DNA from: Melanocharis versteri
Lineage: Eukaryota; Chordata; Aves; Passeriformes; Melanocharitidae
Direction of reading: 5' to 3'
NCBI GenBank assembly: GCA_013397845.1
Contig: VZTG01009171.1
Coordinates: 248,001 to 312,000, forward strand
DNA: 64,000 nucleotides
Shown here piece after piece: positions 38,701 through 53,700 of the stretch. The notes under the pieces were generated by a model that was not told the origin of the DNA, did not search any database, and saw nothing but the letters and a program-made list of their open reading frames with translations. Made by a program: the position numbers and the translations under genes. Within the stretch, counting starts at the first letter, position 1, and each line of letters begins with the position of its first letter.

Positions 38701-41700
38701 AGAAAAGTCCCCATCTGCTTTTTTGCCATTAGGTGGTTGTACCCCATTCAATAGTTGTCAACAGCATTAAGGTCTCCTCTTAGCTTTCTCTGAATAAATC
38801 CATTTTCTCAGCTTTTTCTAATACATCACATAATACAGTCCCTCAACTGATCTTGCTCCATTAGGTCAATGTTGTCCTTGTACTGGTGAGCCCACAGCTG
38901 GATACAGTACTCCCAACAGGAGCCAAACACAGGGAAACAATCCTTTCCATCAACCGGCTTGCTGGATACACTTCTGCACACACAGCACAGTGTGCAGTTG
39001 GCCTCCTTCGGCACATAGGCACTCTGCTGATTTTGATAGTTGGAGAGGTTTTTCTAAGAAGAGTGAAGAGTTACTTTTAATCCTTTCCCTATAGAAGCCT
39101 GACATTCTTGAGAGATTTTTTAGCACCCGCTTCCTTAATCTATTATAACAAGATGGTTATTCCCAGCCCTATGCGAGTTTGTTGGCAGGCACAGTTATTC
39201 TACAAGCAGAAAACAATCAGGACCCCAATAATATGTGAACCATAAAAGCAATGCAAGCCATCTCTGTAATCATTTTCTGATGTTCAGAGATATCTTTGTT
39301 CTCCTAGAGCTCTTTTCCTTTGTTCTACTTGAAACCATCCATAGTAAAAAAGATTAGCCTTTGCGCCTATCGACCTTTAATGCCCTGTTAAACCAGTGGG
39401 AGTTTCAGATGTGAATGAGTCCTAGGGTCTAGTCAGAGTACCACTCGTCTGCTTCAATCAAAAGGGTGTGATTTACATCAGAATATTTTAAAAAATCAAA
39501 ATTGATCAGCATAAGAATCACTTGACCTGTTCTCTGCAGACTTCAGACTTCATAAAAACAAAATATAGGTTTTATTATACAGAAATTATTTTAGAATACT
39601 TGGATTAAGTTCTCTGTGTCCACTACTGCTAAGACTCCAACCATTTGTTTCTTTTTCTCTGCTAAGTACTTCCATATTACTACTGTTTTCTGGAGGAGTT
39701 GTTTTTGCCTTTGCAACATCTTGATCAGATCATGATTTTCTTCAGAAGTAGATTACACAGCATATATTAAATAATGATGATGAGAGTATACCAAAATTAT
39801 AAAGCTAGATTTTGGTACTCTTTTCTCGTGTTAGAGATCATCAAAATCTAATGTGGAATCGTATTGCAGACAAACCATATTCAAGAGAAGCATTATCATT
39901 TAGATCCAATAAAATATACACTGGTGGTGTTTTTGGTCTCAAAATTAAGATCAATACATTGTATCTCTTGCACGTAACTGATGTCTGTATTAAATAGAAA
40001 AATGCACAGAAAGTAAAAAGAACGTAATTCTTGGATTTCTATAACATTTCTGTAGATTGTAAGCATTTAAACAAGTATTTCTGAAAGCTGTACATTGTAA
40101 AAATCAGAGTTTATTATATTGCAACAGAGGAAAATGAATGCTACCAAATTTGTCTTACCTGTTCCAAGAAACAAGACATGGTATCTTCCATCAGCAGCAT
40201 TCACTCGATCCACAGCAATCTTTGTGTACTTGTAGTCAGCTCCTATCCGGATGATTAATGGCCTCTTGTGTATTGGGTAAATGGGATTAAACATCAAAGG
40301 GTGATTCCTAATGAAGGTCACAACATCGTCTGGGAACTCTTTGGTCGTCCGCATATTGGGTGTGAAGGCTCCTCCCGGACACTGTAAGAAACATGCACAG
40401 TAATGCTGAACAACACTTACCATCTTTCAGAGAGTTTTCATCTCCAGGTCATTTACAAATACTGACAGATAGCTGACAGAGGAGATTCCCAAAAAACAGT
40501 TCAGACTTGGGCCGAAACTTACTATATTCCAGTAAGGGGAATGAAGTGATGAATAGCTACACTTTGAACTCCCATCAGTTCTGATAAAACAAACCAAATG
40601 CATATTCAAAACCCAGCTTGATGGCAAAGATCTGTACATCTGAACCTATTTCTACATATTTTATGCTTCTAAACTGCCTGTTGGAAAAAAAAAAAAAAGG
40701 TCCAAGAGATTGGTACAGGAAGATACCAAATTTTGCATCTTTTTTTTTACAGTTAGTACAAAAGCAGAAGACAAAATCTGACACTTAATTGTAATTTGGC
40801 CAATATCCCTCTTGTCATTATGTTGATTATAGGATGATGAAAGGGCCTGTGACTCATCTTCATTTGAAAGAGCAATAATTTGGAGTTAAGGAGTGAGTCC
40901 CAGGACAACTTATTTATATCTGAAAAGATTGTCTATACTTTCCCCTGGCCTGAGAAGTAACTGAAGTCCATGAATACTTTGGATGCTTCTTTTAATATAA
41001 CGAAGAACCATCCAAACAATCATCCCTGAGGCACTCTGGACCTCATGAGAAAATAAAAACCATCTTAGAAAACTCAACTGAATTTGAAACGAAAAGAAAA
41101 CTATGAAGAAATCAGAGCTATGTCAGTAATTGATACAATGTTCTGGATGTACCTATGTTAATTTACATGATTTTTTTTTTCAGCTACCACAACCTCACTT
41201 CTTTTTGCTGCTCCTGAGCTTTCATTTTTTCCCCTTATCATATTTCTGAGCTGTGAAACTCTCCTCAGTGTACTGGAGATATTCAGAAGGGTTTCAATGC
41301 AGTATTTTTCCAATTGGAAAAAGATTTATTCAATAAAAAGCACTTGATGGAAATTTGTTTATTTTGATGAGGGCCATTCTTACACCTAGGATGGAACTTC
41401 TGGTCAAAACCACAGACACAAAATATCCAGTAGTTTAGGGAGAGATTTACCTCACCTGACTTCTACCATCTTAAAGTCAGGCATTTATTCTTAGGCTTCC
41501 TCTGTAGTCAGTAATTCAGACTAAATACCCAGCTTTTAGATGGCTAAAATTATATAAAATGAATCATATTCTGAGAGACTTGGAAACTGTCTGGGGACAC
41601 ATGAGTCATGTGTCCAAACTACCTGATGAGATGCAATGCTAGAATTTGGGTCTTCACTTCCTGGGGCATCCCTGTAACCACAGGCAGGAGTGCCTGTTCT

Positions 41701-44700
41701 ACCCTCCCTGCTAAAAGCTGCTCCATATTGTGCACCTAATAAACTACTCATTGGCCATACCAGGGAACAAGTAGAGAGGGAACTTCAGGCTAATCACAGG
41801 CTTTAGAGTCATCTTCTGGCTCAATTAGGAGTTAATTATTTATACAAAGTAGAACAGCTCTGGTACGAATTCTTTAAAAGAAATTGCTCTGGCATCAGTT
41901 ACCTCCAGGAAGAAGAACCAGAACTCAGCTCAGACATGGGTTGTTTCTCTGATCTGACATCCTTGACAATTTATTTTTCTGGGCTCATATTTATCCTAAG
42001 GGTTTTGTTTTGGCTCTCATCAGAAATGATACTGCATATTAATGCTCTAAGATTGCTCACGAAGTGGAATTCTTACTATCTTGCTTGCTCTACCCTCTCT
42101 GGCATATGCATTCACATTCCAGAAAATGTATGGAACTATCTGTTAAGAACAGCAACAGATGCTGAAAAAAAGAACTGCATTCATCATTAGCAAGATTATT
42201 CTACTTGGTAGTGCTCTGCCAGACCCCAGCTCCTTTCAAGAGGGATTCTGTTTCACAAACAGTTCAACTTAAAATTTCCTGTCTCACATAGCTCAATTAA
42301 AAATCTTTCTCTGACGCTTTCAACCATCCCATTCTTGACTTGGAGTCATAAGACTTCTGTCTGTGACTTCTTGCAAAAATATCAGTGCTATGATTCACAC
42401 CAGCATGACCCTAAAAACCTACATTCTATCACTGTTCCGAGCAAAGCCTTAACAAACATCTTTAATCAATTAATTCTTTTGCTAAACCAATGACAAGTTA
42501 AAGATGATACTGAAGAAACCTATAAGCTCTCCCTTTCCTGGCAGGATTGAATGTGCATCCTTCATACCTCATTCAAGGACTTGGCTACACAATCTTATGT
42601 TCACACTCAATTATCATGCAGTAAGATTGCAGAGAAAACCAGAATTCTTTAATTTACAGCATATTCCCCAAAATGCTGTAGGTACAAAAACTATTTCTGT
42701 AAACTCTGAAAAATGGAAACTACCCTCAAACATCACTGAGTTTTGTAGCAAGCTGCCAATTATGTTTTTTTTTTTTTCCATAAGTAAGTTTTGCTTGTGG
42801 AGAAATAGGAAACCATTGGTATTTAGTGAAGGCCAGCCAAACACTGCTGAGTTGATCATGGCCAAAGGAACGTATTGCTTTATTTAATCCTACTGAAGCT
42901 ACGCTGAAGCCTTTCCATTGTTTATCCAGTGTACTGTGACACGATGAACTTTCATTTCTATCCAGAGGTTTAGTATGAATATGTCTTTAGGCAACTGTAA
43001 AGTAGGATTTTCCATGTCATATAAAAAGGCATCCCTGTCTAGTTCAGCATCCCAGAAGTTACAAAAAGAGTACATTCCAGAGAAAAGAAGATCAAGCCCC
43101 ACAGTCTGCAAGCATGGCTAATCAAATTAACTATTTGAGCACAAATTCTGAGCAGCAAAAAAACCCCCATGCCCTGATTTTTGCAGATGCTTTGAAGTAA
43201 GTGAAAAATAAAGTGAGTGGCACACATTGAAAAGTGGATTTTTTTTTTGGCAATGAAATAAAAGCAAAACCAAAGAAATTCCATCTTAGAAAATATGACT
43301 TAGGGATAGTGTGTTGTGGTTGAATCATGAGGAAGCACACAAAAGCCACTGATCCGAAAACCAGCAATGGTCATCTAAAGGAATCTCTATGAGCTATGAT
43401 CTATGAACTTATCTTCAATTTCAGAGCTTATCGGCATATCTGGAAAGTGTAGATAATTTCTGTCACCATTTAAATCCAAATCTGATTTTTTCCCCTTTCT
43501 ATTGTGTTGCCCAATTTCTTTAGGCCCATCTGGAATACCTCAGAAGCCTCCATGAGGTAAACCAAAAAAACATGGCAGTGGTTGAGGAAACACTTACAAA
43601 GTACTCTGAAGCAACAAGAAACTTTGAAATGTGACTAATCACAAAAGTGTGGAACTTCCTGTTTAAATGGGCTTTTTTTTTAAGGCCTCAGTGAACTCAT
43701 GAGATTAGAGCTGTATGAATTAATTGCAAAGAAAGACTAATGCTAGCATTAGACCTTAGTGGAATGTCAGGTACTGATTAGTTAATTCTAGAGACCTGGG
43801 AATGTAAAGTCCTAACTCTTACAGCCAGCAACAACTGCACTACAATGTCATGTAGAATTGTGTGAACAGAGAGAGCTATTCCATGTATTTCAGCTATTCC
43901 ATGAATGAGAGAAAAAGAGAGAAAAAGAGCAAGATTTTACAACACAAAGACAAATCAGACTGAAAGAGTGATACGGTTAAAAGTTCTCACAGGGACCGGC
44001 AGAATTAAAATAAAATTTAATTTCCTGTGATAAATGGAAAAGCAATGAAGTCTCAATCTAAAAAAAATATAACTGCATTGTTGAGAGATAATTTATGATT
44101 CTCTGCATACTTATTTCATTCTGATACTTAAGACGTTGTAAGACTTCATAGGAGACAACACACACCCACACTACCATACTTCATTTAGCAAATATGGATT
44201 TAGAGATGATTCTAGAGAAAGTTCATATATTCTTCATTAAAGCTTGAAATATTACATGTCACATTTCTGCTAAATATAAATTAAGAACAGTTAAAATAAG
44301 TAAATAAAAAAAGAAAAAAGTGCATTAACAGCAATTTTTATATGTCATGAAGTTGAAAAGTAAGAAGAAACAATAGTTTTGTTTAAAATATTTCATGAGA
44401 TACTTTTACACAACTCAGAAACAGAGCTAGCTCTAATCGTGTACAGAACTTATTGGAAGATTATTACTACCTCTGATACAATAAAAGAAAGTCCTGAAAA
44501 ATTTTCAAGGTATAAAAAAAGCATTCTTACGAGGAGGACTATGGTGAACTGAATTGCATGAAAATGCATCTATTTCTAGGTCTCTCTTCTAAGATTAAGA
44601 AGCTGGCAGGGTATTAAATTTTTCAAGTGACAAGTCCCAGAAACCTTGTTCTCTAAATCTCCTACGGTGTCTCCTAAGCATCTGAGAAGAGCTGCAAGAC

Positions 44701-47700
44701 TTTGGAGAACTAAAGAAAATTCCTACAGACAGAAGACAGACTTACAGACATTTGGATCCAGGCTGTAGAACACACCAACAATGCTGTGTTTGCATGCTTA
44801 TTTATTTAGCTACATTTTGCTCAAATGTACCCACAAAATGGAAATGCACATGCGGACTAGAAGACTGTCACCTAATGAACTAATTCATTTCACCTTTGCA
44901 TCAGAAAGAGTGGTTAACATTCTACATTACTTTTAATTCTTTCTAGAAGACTTCCAGACACTACGTGATTTGGAGTTGTATTTGCAGGCAACTGAAAAGC
45001 AAATAAAATAGTTCTGAACTGTAATTGTCACAGTCACATATAGACTTTTCTCCTGGAATAAATAATATTTATTTATGCATTAAACAAAGACAAGCAATTG
45101 GCAAGAGTGAATAAATATCTTTGTACTTACGGTGCCAGGTCGTGGGTATGGAATTCTGCCCTGATATGGAATCAGCTGGTGGTTTGGGCCCTCCTTGTGT
45201 GCAAATGGTCCATTGAACACAGTCTGGATGTCAGACAGATGATACACACACACGGCTGAGCCTTTAAATATGGAGCTGGAAGACAGAAGAAAAAGTTAGC
45301 ACTGCAATCTACCAACTTTTTAATAGCTTTTCCATAATTTTTCATGGTCCAATTATGAAAGATAACTCTAAAATAATGTATTTATACCATTTATTGCTTT
45401 TATATGTATTAAAAACATTTAAAATCAACTAATCTAGCTGCCCAATATGCACCACTACTTCTTAAGACTTAGTACCTTTTTGAACAGTGAACTGAAAAAA
45501 GAGAGAGGCAGGCACTACCCCACTGATGCAATAAGATTTTCTAATGTTAAAAATAAAAGAAATATAATCTGTCTCCACTTAAATCAATGGCAAAAATATT
45601 GCTGACTTCAGTGAGGCAGGAGTTTTATAAACTTTGTACTGCCAAGCCCAGCACAGGTTTCCAGAACTCCCTACCAGTATACTAACCACAAGACCTCCAT
45701 GAGCCTCCCAAAATACATGGCTAAAACATTAATCAAAACATCCAGAGCAATTACAGTCGGTTGGATTATTAGAATCAGTTTCCAGCATTTTTGCGAAAAA
45801 TGGGGACACGTTGTGGCTGTAAAAGAATTACTCCTACACAGTTCTTAAATCCATCCATTAAACTGGTCTCATGAAGACCCAAGTTTGAAGCTTCCTGAAC
45901 AGAACCCAGGGATTCACCTAAGAAAAGGGCATGCTCTTCCTGCTGCTCTAGATTCAGCCACGGGGCCAGGCAGCACAATCCATGAATGGTCTCCATCACC
46001 CCGTGACGATGAAGGGCACTAGGGGATAACTTTCCAGGTTGTTTCTAAGGCTGAACTACAGTGAATTAACTTCCTTATTTTTCCTCTCACTGCATGTAAG
46101 GTTTACGGTATTTATTTTTAAAAAGTGGAAACTCCAGACAGTCTAAAATCTGCCTGGTGTTAACTGTAGTATGAAGATAATCCAAGTAACTGTTCTCAAC
46201 TGAAGAAGAAAAAACACTCCAGAAAAAAGCCTGAAAATATTACACATAGTATCTAAACAATGAAAGTGAAATCCACATTGCTCTCAGCTATATATGGATT
46301 AGTAGAATGAACCTTTTAGATGGATTATGGTATTTGTGGAAATTTTACTAGCTATTAATAGATTTTGAGAAATGCATTTAGTCTTTCCAGATGTTTTATG
46401 TTAGATTTACAGCATATTATGACACTAAAATAATTTAGATCAGTATTACTCAGTTTCCTTCTGTATGATTTAGATAAAAATACTAGTAGTTATTACTTCC
46501 TGTGATGTTTCCCTCTTGCTACTGTTATGAGTAGGAAGTTTATAGAGATGAAGCTACAGGAACTATTAAGGAGTAAAAATCCTTATGGTTTCTGTATTTA
46601 ACTAGGTAACACATTCAATCTATAGCTGAACAAAAATAAGGCAAAAAAAGGCCTTGTGCTTCACAATAACAGAAATGCATGTGTATAAAAACTTCAGTAG
46701 AGAGAGAAAATAGCTTGAGAGTCAGGAAAAAGTGAAGTTTTCTCTTTTTTGTCACCTTATATGGTCCCAGGATTCAAACCTCATTTTCACTGAGAAATAC
46801 CAGAATTAGGTAGAAGTGTTTCCAGTTCAGTCATGTTGCACCCCCGAACTAATGATAAGTGTGGTTTTACTACGAAACATAAGCTCATCCTTTTCTCTTT
46901 TTGTGAAATAGGAATTATAGACAGCACCTAAGTTTACAAGTTATGTGATGCTTTTTTTCCCCAATTAAATATCATAGAATCATATTTTCCTGTCTTATTT
47001 ACATATTTGAGTAAGCAGATCCCTATATCCCTGTGAAAAAGGTCTATTGGAGAAAAAAAGAATTCTGAAAGGATTTTTTTACTAAAAAATTGCCATTAAA
47101 AGAATTATTAAAAATAAGTTACATAATTTTCTGATTTGATCAAATAAATTAAATGAAAATTTAGAAAAATAAAGCAGAAGACTTCTTTGAATGTAAGAAG
47201 TAAGAGCTAAATAATAAAGGGTAGCACATCAGAAATCAGTGAGTAGTAACTATTTTTACTCTGTGCAAACACTACATGGTGAGGGCAAGAGGAAAAATAA
47301 AAAAAAATAAAGGTAAAGGTGGAAGAATCTGTTAGTCCACCTGTCAGTCTATCTTTGTGGAGAGTTTCAGCATAGTAATCCATATCTAGTGCTTCCACCA
47401 CCCTTGAGAGCTCAGTAAATGCATTCTAAACCAGGCAGTAAGTGAATACAACTGACTGGTAACAGAGAGTTGCAAGGGAGTGACCAAATGCCACGTAAGC
47501 TTGTCCTTTTGTAGCCAACTGAAGCCAATATGAGTTATCTGCCATCTCTGTGATCATCAGCCAGCTGAGAGACTGGAAATGATTTGTATGAATTCATGTA
47601 AGAATTCCTGGTTTGATCCTTCACGGTGCTGGATGTTCTTCAGGAGGTGTTAAGTGCTCTCAGATACCACGAATTCACTGCGTTGAAGTCATTTAGGTTT

Positions 47701-50700
47701 CCACTGCTGAACAGTGACAAGTGGCCCTCCATGGAAATGTTTTCCCAGTGCCAGCTGACAGAATGTCAGGAAGCAGTTTGCTCCAAGAAGCATAGCTCTG
47801 ACATGGATACCAACAGCAATGACACTGAGACTCCCGCATGCAAACCACGGCTGCAGCAGACACACAAAACTGCACAGCACAGCCTCGTCCACCAAACATC
47901 GGCTTCAGTTTTCATACAGAAAATCAGGCAGTTCAGGTAATTTTTTTCAAATCTCCATGTTTACCTCGACGTTGTAAAAATTCCATACACGAGTGTTGTT
48001 CTGGGGTTATCTGTCTCTAGGAGAAACACATCCTCTGTAAGAAAGAGAAAGATAAACATTTTGAATAGTAAGAAAAACTTTATTTTCCAGTTGAATTGAT
48101 GACTTTATTCCCCCTAAAGTCAACAGTAGTTTTACCTCAGACTTGAATGGGAAAAAGGGGACTTACCACATGAACAGACCATATATGCATAAATCTAGCA
48201 TTCGAACATTCAGAAACAAATTTGGAAATTAACTCCATGCCCTCTAGCCTTATGGAGACAGAAGGCAAAGATTTTCAAATACATTCAGGATCCATGTCAC
48301 ATATTTGTCTCAGCTGTATCTTGTTTCAGCAGGTTGTTTAGCAGTAGGAAAACATTAAAGTTGCAGTAGGTTAAAGACAAAGAGTTCCCATAGATTGATG
48401 TAATCGAAAACAGGGAAATTAGGTGTTTTATTGTCCAGAACGCACTGGAGTGCGCTCACTAGCACATTTTCAACATGATATGAATGTCAGGCAGCTTTGC
48501 AGTAAAGACTCTGAGAGATGTAAACCTCCCGCCTCCTGTTGTGTAGGATTTATTGACTGCACTGTGCAAAACTGCACCTACTCACTGAAATGAATTTACC
48601 CACTATTACCTCTGATCTGTTGATTTTTTTTTACACTTCAGTGAAAACTAATTTATTCTCTGACAGTTTCTCCTTACAAATGTTTTTAATAACTGTAATC
48701 ATGCTACCTCTTAAACTTAATTTACAACACAAAAAAGACTGAACTGTTTGAGCTTTTTATCATAGAATATGTTCTTTAGCTTTCCATTAATTTATGTGGC
48801 TCTTTCATTTAACCTGCTGAATTTTTTAAATATTCTTTTCAATGTGTCAAAAGCAAAAGACTTCACCACGCAGAAGTGGAAGTGTTATACTCTCCTGCAT
48901 TATACATGAACACAGAACCATGTGTTTGCTCTCTCCCAGTTTTCTGAATTCCCAGCTGTGATTGTATTCTTCCTCTTTGCTAGGGAATTGTGCTGGGAGC
49001 CCACGCTGAGAGCATTGTCCCCTATTCACTATGGTCCTACATTCTGTCATACGAGAAACTAAAAGCGGTTATCCTACTGCTTTGTTGAAGACAAGGGGGT
49101 TGGTAAATCACAGTTCTGAAAGACAAGCTGCTGTGGCAGTGCTGAGGCACCGTGAACTTCAGAAATTCAGTCCTCCAAGCACCTTGCACATTCTGAGCTA
49201 GAGCAAGTAAGAATCTGCTCCTAGGCCCTGGCAGGTTCCACTGAAACCTTGAACTAAAGCAAGTACACCAAACAGTTGTAAATATATAAACTCAAAAAGA
49301 CTCCAGACCCCGTTTGCTATGGTGAGAATCAGGAATTACAATCGAGAAAAGAGAGAGAAGAATGCAGAGAAGATCGGAACCAGATGCAGATCCAGAGTAG
49401 AGCACATTAGCTGCCTATATTATTTATATTTATAGTAAAGCACATATCAAATCTTCCAATACCCGAATTTAGAACTATGATTTTGCGCATCTCAGCTATG
49501 GAAAATATAGAACTTGAAACTTTCTGATAATGTTGTTTGGCATGTAGGTACCAAGATATGCATCTATTAATTCCTTCATGAAAAGAAACCTCTTGTGATT
49601 GCTGTATAGATTATGCATTGACAATTTACAGTGTTTCACATGTTAAAATGAAAATTTATATGACTGAATGATTCCTGAGAAATTATATTTATTCACAATG
49701 CTACTGCTGGTGCCAGTATATTATTATACAGGATTTGTTAGTATTATCTTGAACTACCAACTTGAGGACTCTACCCTGTGATTAAAAAATAGAAAAAATG
49801 CATTGTGGAAAAGCTGTGTGTTACACAGTGGTAGAAGTTTCAAAGTGATGTTAAAAAGCCTCTACTGTAATCCAAGCTAGTAGCAAAATAGTAGGAGATT
49901 CACTTAGATGTTCCCTTCCAAATATTAATTCTTTACATACATTACTGTTTTACATAATCAAGGTTAATTACCTTTATTTCAAAGGTAATGATAATTATGC
50001 AGAGAGACTTATGAAGAATTCTTTTCTTTTCCTGTCATAAAACTGCAAGGAGAAATTTGTCATGGACTTCTAGTGCTACAATTTCACTATTAACAACTTG
50101 CCTAACAAACTATATGAAAATCAGTCTTTAAATATGCACAAGGTGTAGCATTTAGATGAAACTTTTAAGGAATGTTTTTTGTGATACCTAATTCATCAAA
50201 GTATGTTTCTGTTCCATCTTCATCCATTACTGAGCACACAAGTCTTGCTTTCAAGAACGTTGTCCACTTGTTCACGAGACTGCGCTGACCACCTGTGTCA
50301 TTCTGGAAAGGAATATTATGTTCAGAAAAGAAGAAATAAAATACACCTAACATTTTACTGGGCTTTCCCACTTTTTTCTCAGGTTAATTCATTATCTAGA
50401 TAATTACCTGGTAAATTTAGTATTAAAAATAGAGAGGCCTAAACCAAATCCCCTCATCTAAATATTCAACATGCAGAAAAAAACAAGAACTAGTTTTCTG
50501 AGTGGACCTGCTCTGCTGGGCTAGCAGGGTTGGAGGGTTGGGCAGTAGAATTTGTGCATCAGCAGAGTATGCTGGTACGATTGGAAGTGACTGTGGACTC
50601 TGCATCACTCATAGATACCCAGGATAAAGTCCATGCTATCTCTAAAAGGTCTCATGGCTCTATAGAGGGATGTTTCTTCTAGTCCTGACAGCAGCATAGC

Positions 50701-53700
50701 TGCACCTGACCTAGTAAGCCATGCTGGCACATGAGGTGGATGCTCTAAACAGTATTCAGAAATGATGGCTTGTGTGGGTCTAGCTAGTTTTGCACTGTTG
50801 CAAGTCCTGCTAGCTTGGTCCAGAGATGGCTTGGTCACAGCTCACTCATGGATCTTTCAAATTTTCCATGGTTCAAGGTGGGAACTGTAACTGCCAAACT
50901 AGGTGATGCACCACTGAGGTGACAGATCCTGACTAACTGCTGGTGAATGCCTTAGGAAGCAGCAGTGTCTTCCAAATTGTGTAGCACCATGTCACACAAA
51001 GGGAAAAACCAAAATGTAGAAGCTACTGACATGTGATTTCAATAAAATGCTGTGCATGTTTCACTGATGCTGTTGCAGTTGGTAATCCAACATTTTGGGT
51101 GACTTATAAGGACTGTTTTCAGGGGGTAATATATTTTGCCAGTCTCAAAGAATTCTCATACATGAATATGATGGTATGTATACAAGTATACAAATATGAC
51201 TGGCTCAGATTTATTTTCGTTGGCCTTGGGATTCTGCCACTGGCTTCAGTCTAAGTATAAAAAGGCTTAGGCCTTTCAAAAATCATCTGGGCTTCATTAT
51301 AACAGTAAAAAACCAAATACAGCTGTAACTGTGTGAAACGTCTTATTGCAAAATACCCAAAAAGGCCTTTAGGCACTCTCACTAAAATATAGAGAATGGA
51401 GATTATAAAAGAGATCACTGCCTCATCATATTTCCAGAGAGGGACAAATGCCCTCACACCCAGGCACGACAACATCACAAAGCATCAAATTCTAAAGACC
51501 CAAATTAAAGACACGGAATACATAAACACTCACAATGAACTTCCTGAAGCTTTCCAAAAGAAGGAATGAATAGGCTAGCAGCAATTGTGCATTTATAATT
51601 TTCCTCTCATTTAAAAAAAATTGATTTCACCACAGATATTAATAGCTGCTTCAATCATTTTTCATCTACAGTTGATTAGAGATACAAAAAAACTGAAATA
51701 GAGACACTGAGGAATGCTGTGAAAAAAAATTAATTATTGCCCAGGAACAGCCATAACTCCTGAATTTAAATTTCCTGTGCACATTTTTAAAGTTAGGCTA
51801 ACACATGCATCAATACAAGAACTCAGAAAGAACAGGTATCGTAAAAATGAAAACAGCATTTGAAAGTTAAATCAACCAATTTAAAAGCTTGATATTTCTA
51901 ATGTGCTTCCAATATTTTGAGTGTGCGTGTGAAAGCCTTCACTGTCTTACAGTTCATTTTTATAACTAAAATAATGTGTCTTATTTGTTCCAAGGACAGC
52001 AAGTTTGAAAATTCAACACTGGTAACTATTCTGACTCAGCCAGAGAAATACACAAATCCCTGAACCTCTACAGTTCCATATCCTTACACATATAGTCAGA
52101 TATACATAACATGTTCAGACCTTAGCTGTGAGATCAGTAACAGCTCTTCTTAATTATGAATGGTGACACAGAAACAGGAAATTTTGTCTAATATAAATCA
52201 AAGGCTTTTCCAACATTTAGTCTTTTAGGTTATCATGTCACACTAGCAGCTTGTCCCAGCAACCTGGTAAACAAAATTTTTCTTACTGGGCATACTCTTG
52301 CAATCATTGAATGAATTTGCTTTGTGCTGCCGCTGTTGTCTGTGAGTCTTTCTTTGAAGAAGAAGTAGATTTTGGCATCATTGGGGTCAGTGCCATCTGG
52401 GATAACATGAGCATCCACAAAAATAGGCTCTGAAATGAAAAAGTTTACCAAAAGGGTGAAACCAAAAGACGTATCAGTATAAGCAACGAACCATTTGACA
52501 TTTATTGACTGCTTCAAAGAAGTGCTGAATATACCAAATATCAACAGGTAAATGGCTCCTTGCTGGCAGCCATATGGTTTTGCATCCTCACATTTTATTT
52601 CACAGCAAATTCTTAGTGGAGCAGTCCAGAATTACTGCAGAGACTCAAAGACTTGAAACAGTTGCAAAGGTTCAACAAAGGTTGAGTGTTTGACAGAAAA
52701 CTTGTTTTAGACCGCAGCATTTTTCTATTCACATAAGTCTATTCTCAATTAATATAACAAATGTCACGACTCTGGCTCTAAAAGAACATTGAAATAACTT
52801 GTACTTTCAAGTACCTGCTTTGAACATAAGTAACAGGTAGATTTTCCAGAAATTAGGCATTTTTAAATTTTCTTTTTCTCTAACTCATTTTAGGATGCAC
52901 ATTTTAGGGTGTGCAGATAAGTGTAAGAATGTATAACAAACAGAAGAAAATGTAGAAGACAGTTTCCTTCTCACAGTGAAATGAATCCATCGTGACTGAA
53001 ATCTTGTGATTTCATTGTAGTCACAGCCAGACAGGAATAAAAAGTCACCACAAAAAATATCAAGACAAAACCATAGTAACTTTACTTCAACATACCTGAA
53101 AGCTTTTCAAAACCATGTGTTAGTTCCTCTATAACCTTTCACATCTACCTCTGCTCAGGGGGTTGACCACCATTTTAATTGAAATTGGTTTCATTGGAAG
53201 GAATCTTCTTACCAGTAAAGGCAGGGAGAATTTTCACAGTAATGTCAGTGAAGCAAAGAGTTATGTGCTTCCACTCAGAAATGAGCTTTTCTACTGTGTT
53301 TAGATAACCAATTCCTCACCACTGAAATAAGTGGCAATGATCCTCACTGACTCCTCTGATAGTGGGACACTCACACAGTATGCAAGTGGTGGTGAGTCTT
53401 CTGTGCAGAGATGGATCATCTTGAACTAACTGAAGCTGGTAGCTTAGAATCAAACACCGATTTAAGGCAATATCTGATTCATTAGAGGTGAAGGTACTTT
53501 CCTAGAAGTCAGACTGTCTGACCACCTGCCACTGGAAAGGTTTTCGTACACTTGCCTTTAAACAGTTTGGTTCAGCCTTAATGCAAAAAAGGTCTCAGGT
53601 GGGGTGGCCTAGGATCTTGGTTCATGCAGGGATCCCTCTACATCTGCGCATTGTCTACAGTTTGTATTTACACACATTTCTGAATGGTTCAACTTCATAA

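Larger units (their letters stand above)
29797..40158 (-). other. SEMA3C intron 12 (10.4 kb)
   Basis: Largest intron in the window. It contains a (TAC)n microsatellite (31101-31178), a 25-bp tandem duplication (32146-32192), a MIR-like remnant (about 34080-34190), two CR1 copies in gene orientation (37537-39060), a (TA)n run at about 32331-32365 and a poly(A) run at about 36958-36971. No other gene seen. Confidence 0.8.

Noticed and set aside
45571..45632. Phrase resembling an old amniote repeat (aaatcaatggcaaaa ... gacttcagtgaggcagg)
   Set aside because: Too short and diverged to name a family with confidence.
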